Of a stretch of DNA of 31,172 bases, positions 23,279 through 30,967 are shown one piece after another. The position numbers were made by a program, and so were the translations under genes. Under the pieces are notes generated by a model that ran no database searches, was not told the DNA's origin, and worked only from the letters and a program-made list of their open reading frames with translations. The DNA comes from CAYFHQ01 sp964342805. Lineage in GTDB: Bacteria; Bacillota; Clostridia; Peptostreptococcales; Acidaminobacteraceae. How positions within the stretch are numbered: position 1 is the first letter of the stretch; each line of letters begins with the position of its first letter. The stretch lies in assembly GCA_964342805.1 (NCBI GenBank), contig CAYFHQ010000037.1, positions 1 to 31,172 on the forward strand. Direction: 5' to 3'.

Positions 23279-24664
23279 CTATACTGCCTTTGCATGGCTG
23301 ACTTTGGTCAGGGGCTCTGCCCCCTCGTCCTCCTTTGAGGCCACCGCCTTGGAATAGACATAGAATAATCCAAGACTTACAACCAGGGTCGTGAACTCAT
23401 TAAAGGGAAGGGTCATCCATACCCCGTCAAGTCCCATGAAGCTCGGAAGTAGGAAGAGGCCTATAACAATGAAGACCAGACTCCTGCTCACTGCAACGAT
23501 CATGGATTCTAGGGGTTTGTCCACCGCTGTGAAATAGGTGCTCATGAGGATGTTGACCCCCATGGGGAGGAACATAAAGGCTGCGTACTGGCTGGCAAGG
23601 GAGGCCATTTCCAGCAAATCAGCCCGGTTGCCAACGAAGACTTAACTCAGTGGACCATTGTTGAAGAAGAGGATTACCCCGGCCACAAGTCCCGTCAGAA
23701 GGACCGTTCCCATGGCATATTTCAAGGTAAGTCCTACCCGCTTTTGGTCTCCAGCCCCGTGGTTATAGCTAATAATAGGCTGCATGCCTGTGGCGACACC
23801 AAAGTAGATCATGCTGACAATTTGGGCAATGTACATGACAATGGAATAGGCCGAAACTGCCAGTGCGCCCCCCTGGGCCATAAGGATCCAGTTAAAGAGG
23901 AAGGTGGAAATACCCAAGGCAATGCCCGTTGCAAACTCGGAAGACCCATTATAAATAATCGGTTTCAGGTCCCTCCAGACAATCTTTGTGTTTTGAAGTT
24001 TCAGTACAGAGTCTTTCTCTGTGAAGTTGCCCACTAGGAATAGAAAACCACCCATTTGGGCGATACCCGTTGCTATCGCTGCGCCTTGAACGCCCATGTC
24101 AAGGACCATGATCAACAAGTAATCAAGAGCGATGTTGGCGATGGCCACAAAGCCGAGGGCATACATGGCCTTCATGGGACGACCTAAAATCCGCATGCCG
24201 CTGTCAAAGTACATGGAGGCCATAAAGAAGACCATAAAGGCACTGAGCCAGAAGACATACTGGGCCACCATGGCCTCTATGTTGGGTGAAGCCCCTAGAA
24301 TGGATGCAATCTGCTTGCTGAAGAGCATGCCAGTTGCACTGAGGACCACAGAGGATAGGACCAAGACCTTTCCTGCCATGGAGTAAATCCGTCTCGCCCT
24401 TTGGTCGTCTCCAGCCCCCCGGGCTATGGAGGTATAGGTTGATCCGCCTACGCCGATCATAAAGGCGACAGCCGACCCAATCTGCAGGTAGGGCATGGCC
24501 AAGTTAACCGCTGCCAGTCCTTCAGGGCCTACACCCTGTCCTACAAAAATCCCGTCAATCATCATATATATGGATTGCAGTAGCATCCCGATCACCGCTG
24601 GTATGGCGGTTGACGCCAATAGTTTGCCAATGGAGTCTTTCCCCATGTTTAGTTCCTGTTTCAT
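23279..24664 (-). pseudogene. MATE family efflux transporter interrupted by an in-frame TAA
   Basis: A Na+- or H+-coupled multidrug/metabolite exporter of the MATE family (NorM/DinF-type branch). Codons 1-340 (24664-23645) give about ten TM helices with IPAVIGMLLQSIYMMIDGIFVGQGVG and the central GMRILGRPMKAMYALG repeat. A TAA at 23644-23642 stops translation after GPLS, and the same frame continues as VFVGNRADLLEMAS to 23279 with the last two helices. The frame is unchanged, so a single base substitution explains the break. Combined length (~460 aa) is normal. The promoter is MerR-type (19-bp spacer). It could be natural inactivation, a sequencing error, or readthrough. Confidence 0.88.
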
Positions 24665-24692
24665 GTTTTCGCCTTCCTTTCATCTCAAGGAA

Positions 24693-24723
24693 AGCATAAA
24701 CATTAGAACCGTTCTAGGGTCAA
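24693..24723 (-). promoter_or_regulatory. MerR-type promoter (19-bp spacer with dyad) for the MATE gene
   Basis: TTGACC (24723-24718), exactly 19 bp, TATGCT (24698-24693). The spacer contains the perfect dyad TAGAAC-g-GTTCTA (24716-24704). Overlong spacers with a central dyad are the hallmark of promoters activated by MerR-family regulators through DNA distortion; a MerR gene lies about 0.5 kb away. Confidence 0.85.
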
Positions 24724-24758
24724 TAAAAAATGAGGATGATTCACATTTTGTTCACAAT

Positions 24759-24794
24759 AGAAAACCACCCAGTCAAACCATGTCCTGGGTGGTT
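24759..24794 (-). terminator. Terminator after the GyrI-like gene
   Basis: AACCACCCAG pairs with CTGGGTGGTT (12-nt loop) followed by TTTTC on the minus strand. Confidence 0.75.
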
Positions 24795-24803
24795 CAATGT
24801 CTC

Positions 24804-25205
24804 TTATTCCTCGATGTATATGTGGACGACACTGTTGGTCCAGTCCTCTCCATTGTTGAGCCACATGAACTCGTCAAGTTCAACAATCTTCCCACTGGCC
24901 TTTACACCTTCATCCTGTAAACGCTTTAACCCCTCACCTATATAGGTCGATAGGTCGTCAAAGGGTCCCACGTATCGACTACGGTAGACACGCCCCCCTG
25001 TGCAACGTTTGTAGCTTCCTTCTATACTCCCAGCAGGAAACGCCAGGGCAAAAATCCCGTCGTCCATGACTGACCATTTGTCTTGAGGGGTCTCCGGGCC
25101 ATTTTCTTTAATGGCCGCATAGACCGTGTCCGTATAGAGGGTATGGGGCAACATGCCATCGGCATCTAAAAACCGAATTTGGTCCATGTCCTCTGCTGCG
25201 CTCAT
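24804..25205 (-). CDS. GyrI-like effector-binding domain, probably the split C-terminus of the MerR regulator
   Basis: About 133 residues in a different frame from the upstream MerR fragment. The content (LPHTLYTDTVYAAI, FALAFPAGSIEGSYKRCTGGRVYRSRYVGPFDDLSTYIGEGLKRLQDEG, SVVHIYIEE) looks like a GyrI/BltR-type ligand-binding domain, which in many MerR drug sensors is fused to the DNA-binding half. Its ATG shares a base with the MerR stop (TGATG), so coupled translation is possible. However, this frame stays open and sensible upstream to about 25250 (EFGQAPDLDYVIL), which favours a single lost base in one original gene. Alone, the domain could still bind a ligand. Confidence 0.7.
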   Translation of the reverse strand: MSAAEDMDQIRFLDADGMLPHTLYTDTVYAAIKENGPETPQDKWSVMDDGIFALAFPAGSIEGSYKRCTGGRVYRSRYVGPFDDLSTYIGEGLKRLQDEGVKASGKIVELDEFMWLNNGEDWTNSVVHIYIEE

Positions 25206-25612
25206 CAAAATGACATAATCAAGATCAGGCGCCTGACCAAACTCCCACTACCATTGGCATGGTCCACATCCAGCAAACGTTCATACCGCTCAGCTGCGAG
25301 CATTTGCCGTTCCAATAGGTCAATTTTTCTTTTGATGGCTGCCTTCTGGGCCATGATGGCTTCATGGTAGCGCTTGGTGTTTAAGGTCTCCTGGTTGAGT
25401 AAGGCCTTAATCTGCTCCAGGGGCATGTCCAGATTTCGATAAATGAGGATTTGCTCTAGCAAGAGAATGGAGTCCATTCCATAATAGCGGTAGCCATTGT
25501 CACCGACATAACTGGGTTTCAAGAGGCCAATTTTGTCGTAGTGGCGGAGGATGTCCGTGGACACATTATAGAACTTGGCCAATTCACCAATCCGTGCATG
25601 TTTTCTCTCCAC
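25205..25612 (-). CDS. MerR family regulator, DNA-binding half (probably frameshifted)
   Basis: The N-terminal winged helix is clear: RIGELAKFYNVSTDILRHYDKIGLLKPSYVGDNGYRYYG, then the long coiled-coil dimer helix (KRYHEAIMAQKAAIKRKIDLLERQMLAAERYERLLD). After residue ~118 the sequence turns basic and ends as LVRRLILIMSF, unlike a sensor domain, while another frame encodes a GyrI-like domain. It starts at GTG (25612) 7 bp after the CsoR gene, with a weak ribosome site. It likely controlled the MATE gene next door through the 19-bp-spacer promoter; whether the truncated form still activates is unknown. Confidence 0.8.
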   Translation of the reverse strand: MERKHARIGELAKFYNVSTDILRHYDKIGLLKPSYVGDNGYRYYGMDSILLLEQILIYRNLDMPLEQIKALLNQETLNTKRYHEAIMAQKAAIKRKIDLLERQMLAAERYERLLDVDHANGSGSLVRRLILIMSF

Positions 25613-25619
25613 GTCAGGC

Positions 25620-25928
25620 CTACTTCATCAATTTTTCTATGGCCTTGTTGAGGGACTCTAGGCTTTCCCGGTCACCAGACGCCAAGGACTCAACCACACA
25701 GTTTTCAATATGATCCTGGAGGATGACCCGACCTGCACTACCTAGGGCAGACCGTACAGCAGCAATTTGAGTCAAGATGTCGTCGCAAGACCGACCCTCT
25801 TCACACATCCGTTTAATGGCCTGGGTATGGCCGATGATTTTAGACAAGCGGCGAATGACCTGGTCCATATTAGGGTGTTGGTGGTCACTTGTCACTTGGT
25901 CAGGCATTTCTTTTATTTGATCGCTCAT
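25620..25928 (-). CDS. CsoR/RcnR/FrmR family metal- or sulfur-responsive repressor
   Basis: A 102-residue four-helix repressor. The CsoR Cys-His-Cys set is at Cys48 (SCDDILTQ), His73 and Cys77 (QDHIENC), with the same spacing (25 and 4) as copper-sensing CsoR. An additional Cys42 is present, and the Tyr that normally precedes the first ligand Cys is Ser, so copper sensing is not certain. Its ATG overlaps the stop of the MATE gene by 4 bp (ATGA). A G-tract palindrome (27309-27320) over the operon's ribosome site suits this family's operators and suggests autoregulation with the pump. Confidence 0.9.
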   Translation of the reverse strand: MSDQIKEMPDQVTSDHQHPNMDQVIRRLSKIIGHTQAIKRMCEEGRSCDDILTQIAAVRSALGSAGRVILQDHIENCVVESLASGDRESLESLNKAIEKLMK

Positions 25929-27298
25929 GAGCTACTCACTTCCTCTTCCGTCTTTTCTACCATTGTAGCAGAAGTAGCTGGCTTTTGCTTGAGCCACTTG
26001 GCATTCTGGAACCGCCACATGAGTAGGGTGCCCCGGAAGGTAATATCAATGGCATAGGACATCCACACGCCAAAGAGCCCCCATCCCAGTTGAATCCCCA
26101 TAATATAGGTCCCCCCCACCCGAATGCCCCAGGTGCCAATCAGGGTCAAAATCATGGGGAACCGCGTATCTCCGGCCCCTTGTAGGGCTGCAGTTGTTAC
26201 CATGGTTGCTGCTAAGAAGGGTTGGAAGAGGGCTATTAGGCGGATGACCCGGACCACGTCGGACTGAATGGCTGGGTCCTGGGTAAAGATAGCTGCCCAA
26301 TAGGGCACTGTAATGGCGAACAAGGCGGCAATGGCCATCATGACCAAGGTGGATATCCGCCAGGCTGTCCAGCCGAAGGCCTTGGCCTTGGCCTCGTCTT
26401 TTTCCCCTAGAGACTGGCCCACAAGGGTTGCTGCAGCCACGCCAAATCCCATGGCTGGCAGGTAGGACAGGGCTTCAACAGAGCCTGCAATATTGTGGGC
26501 GGCGTAGGTAGCCGTTCCGATACTCACAATTAAAGATCCATAGAAGAGTTGGCCCGTACGGAAAAAGAGTTTCTCTATTCCTGCTGGTACGCCAATACGG
26601 AAAATGTCCTTGGCAGACTGCACGTCAAAGTGGAAGCCCGCCGACATGTCCACATGGCTCCTGTACATGGCCATAAGCCATAGGGCCCCTACTACACGGG
26701 CAATGGCTGTAGCCACACCGGCTCCTACAACACCGTAGTCCAGGACAACCACAAAGAGCCAGTCCAGGCTCAGGTTGATTACGTTCATGGCTATGCCAAC
26801 GATCATGGGAGACACGGTGTCCCCCCTGGCTCTTAGGGACGCACCTGTAACCAAGCTCACACCGGCAAAAAGGGCCGAGAAGCCGATAATGGCCATGTAG
26901 CCACTTCCCGCTGCAATCACCTGAGGGGAAGCCCCTGCAAAGCCCAGAAGCCTACCACCACCCAGCCAAGTAAAGAGCATGAAGAGGGCACCTACAGCCA
27001 GGACCCCGTAAAAGCTGTCCACTGAAACCCGGTGGGCCTTGGCTCGGTTTTTCTCCCCTGTTGCCTTTGCTACTAGGGCAACCGTACCCACGGTAAAGGC
27101 CGTTATCACTGCCAAAAATAAGTTCATATACAGGTTGGTTAGGCCAACAGCTGCGATGGCTGACGCGCCAACCAGGCTGACAAAAAAGGTGTCCCCCAGG
27201 CCCAGCAAAACCTGGGACACGTTTTCTGCTACGGCGGGAAGGGCTAGTTTCAATACCTTGAGCCGTTTGGCCTTATGATTTGTTGTCTTCACGGTCAT
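25925..27298 (-). CDS. MATE family efflux transporter (intact)
   Basis: A full-length (~457 aa) MATE exporter of the NorM/DinF branch with about twelve TM helices. It has ALPAVAENVSQVLLGLGDTFFVSLVG at the start, the SLRARGDTVSPM loop after TM6, and its second-half counterpart ALQGAGDTRFPM. It is a paralogue of the broken MATE gene downstream but clearly diverged. The start is uncertain: ATG at 27298 has AGGGGG 10 nt upstream; GTG at 27292 has GGAGG 8 nt upstream; ATG at 27307 is also in frame. First gene of the operon MATE-csoR-merR. Confidence 0.92.
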   Translation of the reverse strand: MTVKTTNHKAKRLKVLKLALPAVAENVSQVLLGLGDTFFVSLVGASAIAAVGLTNLYMNLFLAVITAFTVGTVALVAKATGEKNRAKAHRVSVDSFYGVLAVGALFMLFTWLGGGRLLGFAGASPQVIAAGSGYMAIIGFSALFAGVSLVTGASLRARGDTVSPMIVGIAMNVINLSLDWLFVVVLDYGVVGAGVATAIARVVGALWLMAMYRSHVDMSAGFHFDVQSAKDIFRIGVPAGIEKLFFRTGQLFYGSLIVSIGTATYAAHNIAGSVEALSYLPAMGFGVAAATLVGQSLGEKDEAKAKAFGWTAWRISTLVMMAIAALFAITVPYWAAIFTQDPAIQSDVVRVIRLIALFQPFLAATMVTTAALQGAGDTRFPMILTLIGTWGIRVGGTYIMGIQLGWGLFGVWMSYAIDITFRGTLLMWRFQNAKWLKQKPATSATMVEKTEEEVSSS

Positions 27299-27308
27299 AT
27301 CCTCCATG

Positions 27309-27320
27309 CCCCCTAGGGGG
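27309..27320. promoter_or_regulatory. G-tract palindrome, candidate CsoR-family operator
   Basis: CCCCCTAGGGGG, a perfect 12-bp palindrome between the promoter and start codon. It includes the AGGGGG ribosome site. C/G-tract palindromes of this form are typical CsoR/RcnR/FrmR targets, and a CsoR-family gene is in the same operon. Confidence 0.6.
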
Positions 27321-27346
27321 TTGTCTCCAATTTCGTTGATATTCAG

Positions 27347-27375
27347 AGTATACAACCACAACCCCCATTAATCAA
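27347..27375 (-). promoter_or_regulatory. Promoter of the MATE-csoR-merR operon
   Basis: TTGATT (27375-27370), 17-bp spacer, TATACT (27352-27347) on the minus strand. Confidence 0.75.
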
Positions 27376-27391
27376 GTGAATTTCTTTTCCA

Positions 27392-27413
27392 TTGGACCAT
27401 TCCAAAGTATACT
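27392..27413 (+). promoter_or_regulatory. Probable promoter of the LUD-domain gene
   Basis: TATACT at 27408-27413 without a good -35. The small dyad TTGGA-ccat-TCCAA (27392-27405) lies where a regulator could act. Weak evidence. Confidence 0.35.
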
Positions 27414-27483
27414 AGAAGTAGTCAATGGAACATATCTGTTGGTGCTCTGATGTGAGGTCAGCGGAAAATCGGGAGGAAATTCA

Positions 27484-28125
27484 ATGGATCAACATGCACA
27501 ATCAGTGGTGGAAAAACAGGTTGCACGCACCATGGAAGCCTTAAGTAAGAACAATATGAATGCCTACTATGCAAAAGACCATGGAGAAATCCATGACATT
27601 CTAAGCAAGCTCATTGGGGACGGTGACTCCGTAAGCTTTGGCGGGTCCATGACCCTATTTGAGACCCAAACCTTGGACTACTTGCGGGAGAGGGACATCC
27701 ACTTGCTTGACCGTTACGCTGAAGGGCTAGCACCTGGGGACATCAAGCAAATTTACAGGGACGCCTTCAGCGCCAATGCCTATATCACCTCGACCAATGC
27801 CCTGACAGAAGACGGTGCCCTCTATAATGTAGACGGTAATGGCAACCGGGTTGCAGCAATGGTATGGGGGCCAGACAAGGTAATCGTCATTACAGGAACA
27901 AACAAGATCGTTGTTGACGAGGCTGCAGCCATTCAGAGAAACAGACGGGTGGCCGCTCCAGCCAATACGGTCCGCCTCAACCGTAAAACCCATTGTGCCA
28001 GCCTGGGCTACTGCACAGACTGCAACTCACCAGACCGGATATGCAGTGCCTATGTGACCATCCGAAAGCAGTTTGATCCTGACCGCTTCCACGTGATCAT
28101 TGTGGACGGCGCTTACGGCTACTAA
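27484..28125 (+). CDS. LUD domain protein (LutC/YkgG-like) with C-terminal cysteine cluster
   Basis: 213 residues with the LUD fold: SVSFGGSMTLFETQTLDYLRERD, then ITSTNALTEDGALYNVDGNGNRVAAMVWGPDKVIVITGTNKIV. Relatives LutB/LutC are parts of lactate-utilisation iron-sulfur oxidoreductases, but no lutA or lutB is nearby. Near the end Cys171, Cys177, Cys180 and Cys187 (CxxxxxCxxCxxxxxxC, with CTDCNSPDRIC) suggest a metal or Fe-S site. The ribosome site is GGGAGGA. It is transcribed divergently from the MATE operon and convergently with the kinase gene. Physiological role unknown. Confidence 0.88.
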   Translation: MDQHAQSVVEKQVARTMEALSKNNMNAYYAKDHGEIHDILSKLIGDGDSVSFGGSMTLFETQTLDYLRERDIHLLDRYAEGLAPGDIKQIYRDAFSANAYITSTNALTEDGALYNVDGNGNRVAAMVWGPDKVIVITGTNKIVVDEAAAIQRNRRVAAPANTVRLNRKTHCASLGYCTDCNSPDRICSAYVTIRKQFDPDRFHVIIVDGAYGY

Positions 28126-28134
28126 AGAACACAA

Positions 28135-28170
28135 AAATCCCATGGACAAGGAATCTTGTCCATGGGATTT
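28135..28170. terminator. Bidirectional terminator between the LUD and kinase genes
   Basis: A perfect 16-bp stem (28135-28150 with 28155-28170, 4-nt loop), with T-rich sequence on both sides. It serves the two convergent genes. Confidence 0.92.
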
Positions 28171-28176
28171 CTTTAT

Positions 28177-28188
28177 CCCCCCTGGGGG
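28177..28188. repeat. Second G-tract near-palindrome (CCCCCCTGGGGG)
   Basis: Resembles the candidate CsoR site at 27309-27320 (five C and five G around a 2-bp centre), and is flanked by AT-rich TAT/TATA. It lies 3' of both convergent genes, so a regulatory role is doubtful. Confidence 0.3.
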
Positions 28189-28192
28189 TATA

Positions 28193-30091
28193 TTATATTT
28201 CATTTCTTGCTTCTACATTTGTAGCTTCCATAAGAGGAACTGCTACCTGGAAACAAACACCTGTTTCCGTGTTTCTGGCACTACAGTGGCCACCGTGGGC
28301 CTCAACGATATTGCGAACGATCACAAGACCTAGGCCCGTCCCGCCTGATCGGCGGTTACGGGAGCTGTCTACCCTGTGGAAGGCCTTCCAAATTTCCGTG
28401 AGCTGGTCCTCGGGAATGGGGGTCCCTTGATTCTCAACTTCAATAATAGCTTGACCCTGCCCCTCAGCCAATCGAACGGTAAGGGTCGACCCCTTCAGAC
28501 CATGGCGAATGGCATTGCTCATGATATTTTCCAAAACCCTAGACATTAATGCCTGGTCTAGGGAGGCAACGAGGGGTTCAACTATTCTATTCACCCTTAA
28601 GTCTTGGTTAATAAGCTGCGAGTCAAATCGTTCAAGGGTTTGGTTTATGAGACCATGGAGGGCTACCTGGCTCCGTTTCAGTTCATACCCCTTGGCCTCT
28701 GCCCTGGCAATTTGCAGCATGTCAAAGACCAGACCCTCCATATGTTCAATTTCCTCTAAGATTGAGGTCATATGGTCTGGTTCCGTATAAATGCCGTCCC
28801 GAACCCCCTCAACGGTTCCCTTCATAATGGTTAAGGGCGTCTTTAACTCGTGGGAGATATTGGCCGTAAAGTCCCTCCGTATTTGCTCCTGTTCCTCTTT
28901 GAACTCCAGGTCAGACTTGAGCTGTCCATTGGCCGTTTGCAAGTCGTCAATGGTGTTTTTGAGGGAGGATGACAGGCTGTTCAAACTGGAACCCAGGGAC
29001 CCCATCTCGTCCTCATGGGTCACTTCCACCTGTTCACTGAAATCAAGGGCTGCCATTTTTTCAGCCACCAGGGTCATCTTTTGCAGGGGCTTGGTAAAGC
29101 CCTTGGACAACCACCAGACCCCAACAACGGCCACCAACAAGGCAATCAAATAATTCAACCAGTAAAACTCTCGGAAAATCCCCACGGCTTCTTCCGTACT
29201 GGCCAGGGTCACATAACTGTAAAGGAAGTACCTTTCCTCACCTATGGTCATGGGCCGAATTAAAACCGTTGTCGTATTCCCTGCCATGGGAATGGTGGCG
29301 TCTTGATAGATTTCCGGCTCATCAAACACCTGCTCTAGGCCACCCTTTTCAGCTGCTAGACTATCAAGAGCCATATAGACGTCGGCAATGCCCAGGGCAT
29401 CCATGGTGCTGGCCGTACTGGGGATTTCCACTAGGTTGGCCACTAGGACCCCGTCATAGACCACATCTGCCCCATCCAGCGGATAGAGGGGCAACAAGGC
29501 GCCAGTGGAATCCACTAGGGTTGGATCGCCATCCATATCCTCCATATAGGTGGAAGACTCCCCTTCATAGGGGACCAGGTCCTCCGCTGTCCCCAGGGTT
29601 TCAGCAGGCATAAGACTGGACGCCTCGAAGGTCTCTCCATTAATGCGGGTAGCGACCACTGTACTTGCGTCAATGGCAACCCCTTCAACCTGGAGGGGCT
29701 CTCCCACAGCAATGGCCCGGGTCACGCCATAGTCCAGGCCTGCAACGTCAACATTGACTTCTTGTCCATTGTCCAGCTGAACAATCAGACCTGGACTGAC
29801 CATAAGGGCTTCCACAGAACTTTCGCCAAAGTAGGGCATGAGTTCCAGATAAGACCCCGTCCTGTAGGAAATCTCCCCAATCTGCTGGTAGATCCGGTTG
29901 ACATTCGCCCCTTCTTTGTCCGCCTCTGCCACCACGGACTCCATGGCGGTCTTGACATTGTTAACACCCCGAATGTGGTAGAAGTCACTGAGCAAAAAAC
30001 TCTGGACCATGAGGAGGATAGTAAGGACCGCTACTACAATCCCGCCAGCAAATACAAACAGGCGTCCTCGAAAACTACTAAACATCTTCAT
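28193..30091 (-). CDS. Sensor histidine kinase (two-component, VanS/PhoR-like)
   Basis: 632 residues. TM1 (~11-33), a large ~275-residue outer sensor domain rich in acidic residues, TM2 (~311-328), HAMP (~329-381), HisKA with phosphoacceptor His414 in FTANISHELKTPLT, and HATPase with N-box ENIMSNAIRHG and GGTGLGLVIV. It would autophosphorylate and pass phosphate to the upstream regulator. The start codon shares one base with the regulator's stop (TAATG), so the pair is translationally coupled. The signal is unknown; the unusually large outer domain suggests a specific extracellular ligand or envelope cue. Confidence 0.94.
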   Translation of the reverse strand: MKMFSSFRGRLFVFAGGIVVAVLTILLMVQSFLLSDFYHIRGVNNVKTAMESVVAEADKEGANVNRIYQQIGEISYRTGSYLELMPYFGESSVEALMVSPGLIVQLDNGQEVNVDVAGLDYGVTRAIAVGEPLQVEGVAIDASTVVATRINGETFEASSLMPAETLGTAEDLVPYEGESSTYMEDMDGDPTLVDSTGALLPLYPLDGADVVYDGVLVANLVEIPSTASTMDALGIADVYMALDSLAAEKGGLEQVFDEPEIYQDATIPMAGNTTTVLIRPMTIGEERYFLYSYVTLASTEEAVGIFREFYWLNYLIALLVAVVGVWWLSKGFTKPLQKMTLVAEKMAALDFSEQVEVTHEDEMGSLGSSLNSLSSSLKNTIDDLQTANGQLKSDLEFKEEQEQIRRDFTANISHELKTPLTIMKGTVEGVRDGIYTEPDHMTSILEEIEHMEGLVFDMLQIARAEAKGYELKRSQVALHGLINQTLERFDSQLINQDLRVNRIVEPLVASLDQALMSRVLENIMSNAIRHGLKGSTLTVRLAEGQGQAIIEVENQGTPIPEDQLTEIWKAFHRVDSSRNRRSGGTGLGLVIVRNIVEAHGGHCSARNTETGVCFQVAVPLMEATNVEARNEI

Positions 30092-30768
30092 TATTCTTTC
30101 TCCTCAAATCGGTAACCCACCCCATGGACGGTTCGAATGTATGAGGCTTGGGCCCCCAGCTGCTTGCGCAGTTTCTTGATTTGGGTGTCAACAACCCGTA
30201 AGTCTCCTTCATAGTCATAACCCCAGACCCTGTTGAGAATCTGAACCCGTTGCAGGGCATGTCCCTGGTTTTCCATGAAATACAACAGCATGTCATACTC
30301 CTTGGGCTGCAGGTCCAGTTCCTGGCCGTCAACCAAAACCCGGTGCATGGCCGTCTGAATGGTGACTTTTCCCACAACCAGTTGGTTGTCGTCACCCAAG
30401 ACGGTCCCCTTGGTCCGGGCCAGTAGCATTTTCGCCCGGGCAACCAATACTTTGGGGCTAAAGGGCTTGGTCACATAATCGTCAGCTCTTAGCTCAAATC
30501 CCGTCAGCTTGTCCTCTTCTTCTCCACGGGCTGTCAGCATAATGATAGGCACATCACTTTCTGTCCGAATATGTTTACAGACTTCCCAGCCATCCAGTTC
30601 AGGCATCATCACATCCAAAATGACCAAGTCATACTGGCCTTCTTCAAACCGGGTGACCCCTTCCATACCGTCTGCTGCCTCGTCCACCAGGTAACCGCTG
30701 GCACAAAAGTAGTCTTTTATGATTTTTCTTATTTTCAATTCGTCTTCAATGACCAATATTTTCTGCAT
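30091..30768 (-). CDS. OmpR/PhoB family response regulator
   Basis: 225 residues. The receiver domain has acidic pocket Glu8/Asp9, phospho-acceptor Asp52 (LVILDVMMPELDGW), the TARGEEEDKLTGFELRADDYVTKPFSP switch region and Lys. The winged helix follows (DLQPKEYDMLLYFMENQG, RVVDTQIKKLRKQL, IRTVHGVGYRFE). The ATG at 30768 has GGGG 5 nt upstream; an in-frame ATG at 30783 lies further up without a better site. Direct TTGTCA repeats with 11-bp period upstream suggest autoregulation. Confidence 0.95.
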   Translation of the reverse strand: MQKILVIEDELKIRKIIKDYFCASGYLVDEAADGMEGVTRFEEGQYDLVILDVMMPELDGWEVCKHIRTESDVPIIMLTARGEEEDKLTGFELRADDYVTKPFSPKVLVARAKMLLARTKGTVLGDDNQLVVGKVTIQTAMHRVLVDGQELDLQPKEYDMLLYFMENQGHALQRVQILNRVWGYDYEGDLRVVDTQIKKLRKQLGAQASYIRTVHGVGYRFEEKE

Positions 30769-30794
30769 GGTATCCCCTTTCATTCCTACCTTAT

Positions 30795-30845
30795 ATTATA
30801 CAGACACTTGTGTACGGATTATGTACTCTTGTCATCAACTTGTCA
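30795..30845 (-). promoter_or_regulatory. Two-component operon promoter with direct-repeat regulator site
   Basis: TATAAT at 30800-30795 on the minus strand has no recognisable -35. Upstream, TTGTCA occurs at 30829-30834 and 30840-30845 (plus-strand reading), an 11-bp period as for tandem OmpR-family binding. It would cover about -41 to -57, suited to activation. Confidence 0.6.
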
Positions 30846-30967
30846 CGGGATGTTCAAATCTCCTTCACCAAACTTACACAAGAGGTACACATTTCCCCCG
30901 TAATCTGTAGTCAGAAGTTGAGGCAGACCTCGACAAACAACCCACAGATAATCCAAGGAGGATCAAG

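Noticed and set aside
28100..28333. 77-codon frame on the plus strand over the LUD gene end and terminator
   Set aside because: It crosses a 16-bp terminator stem and the antisense of the kinase gene, and has no ribosome site.
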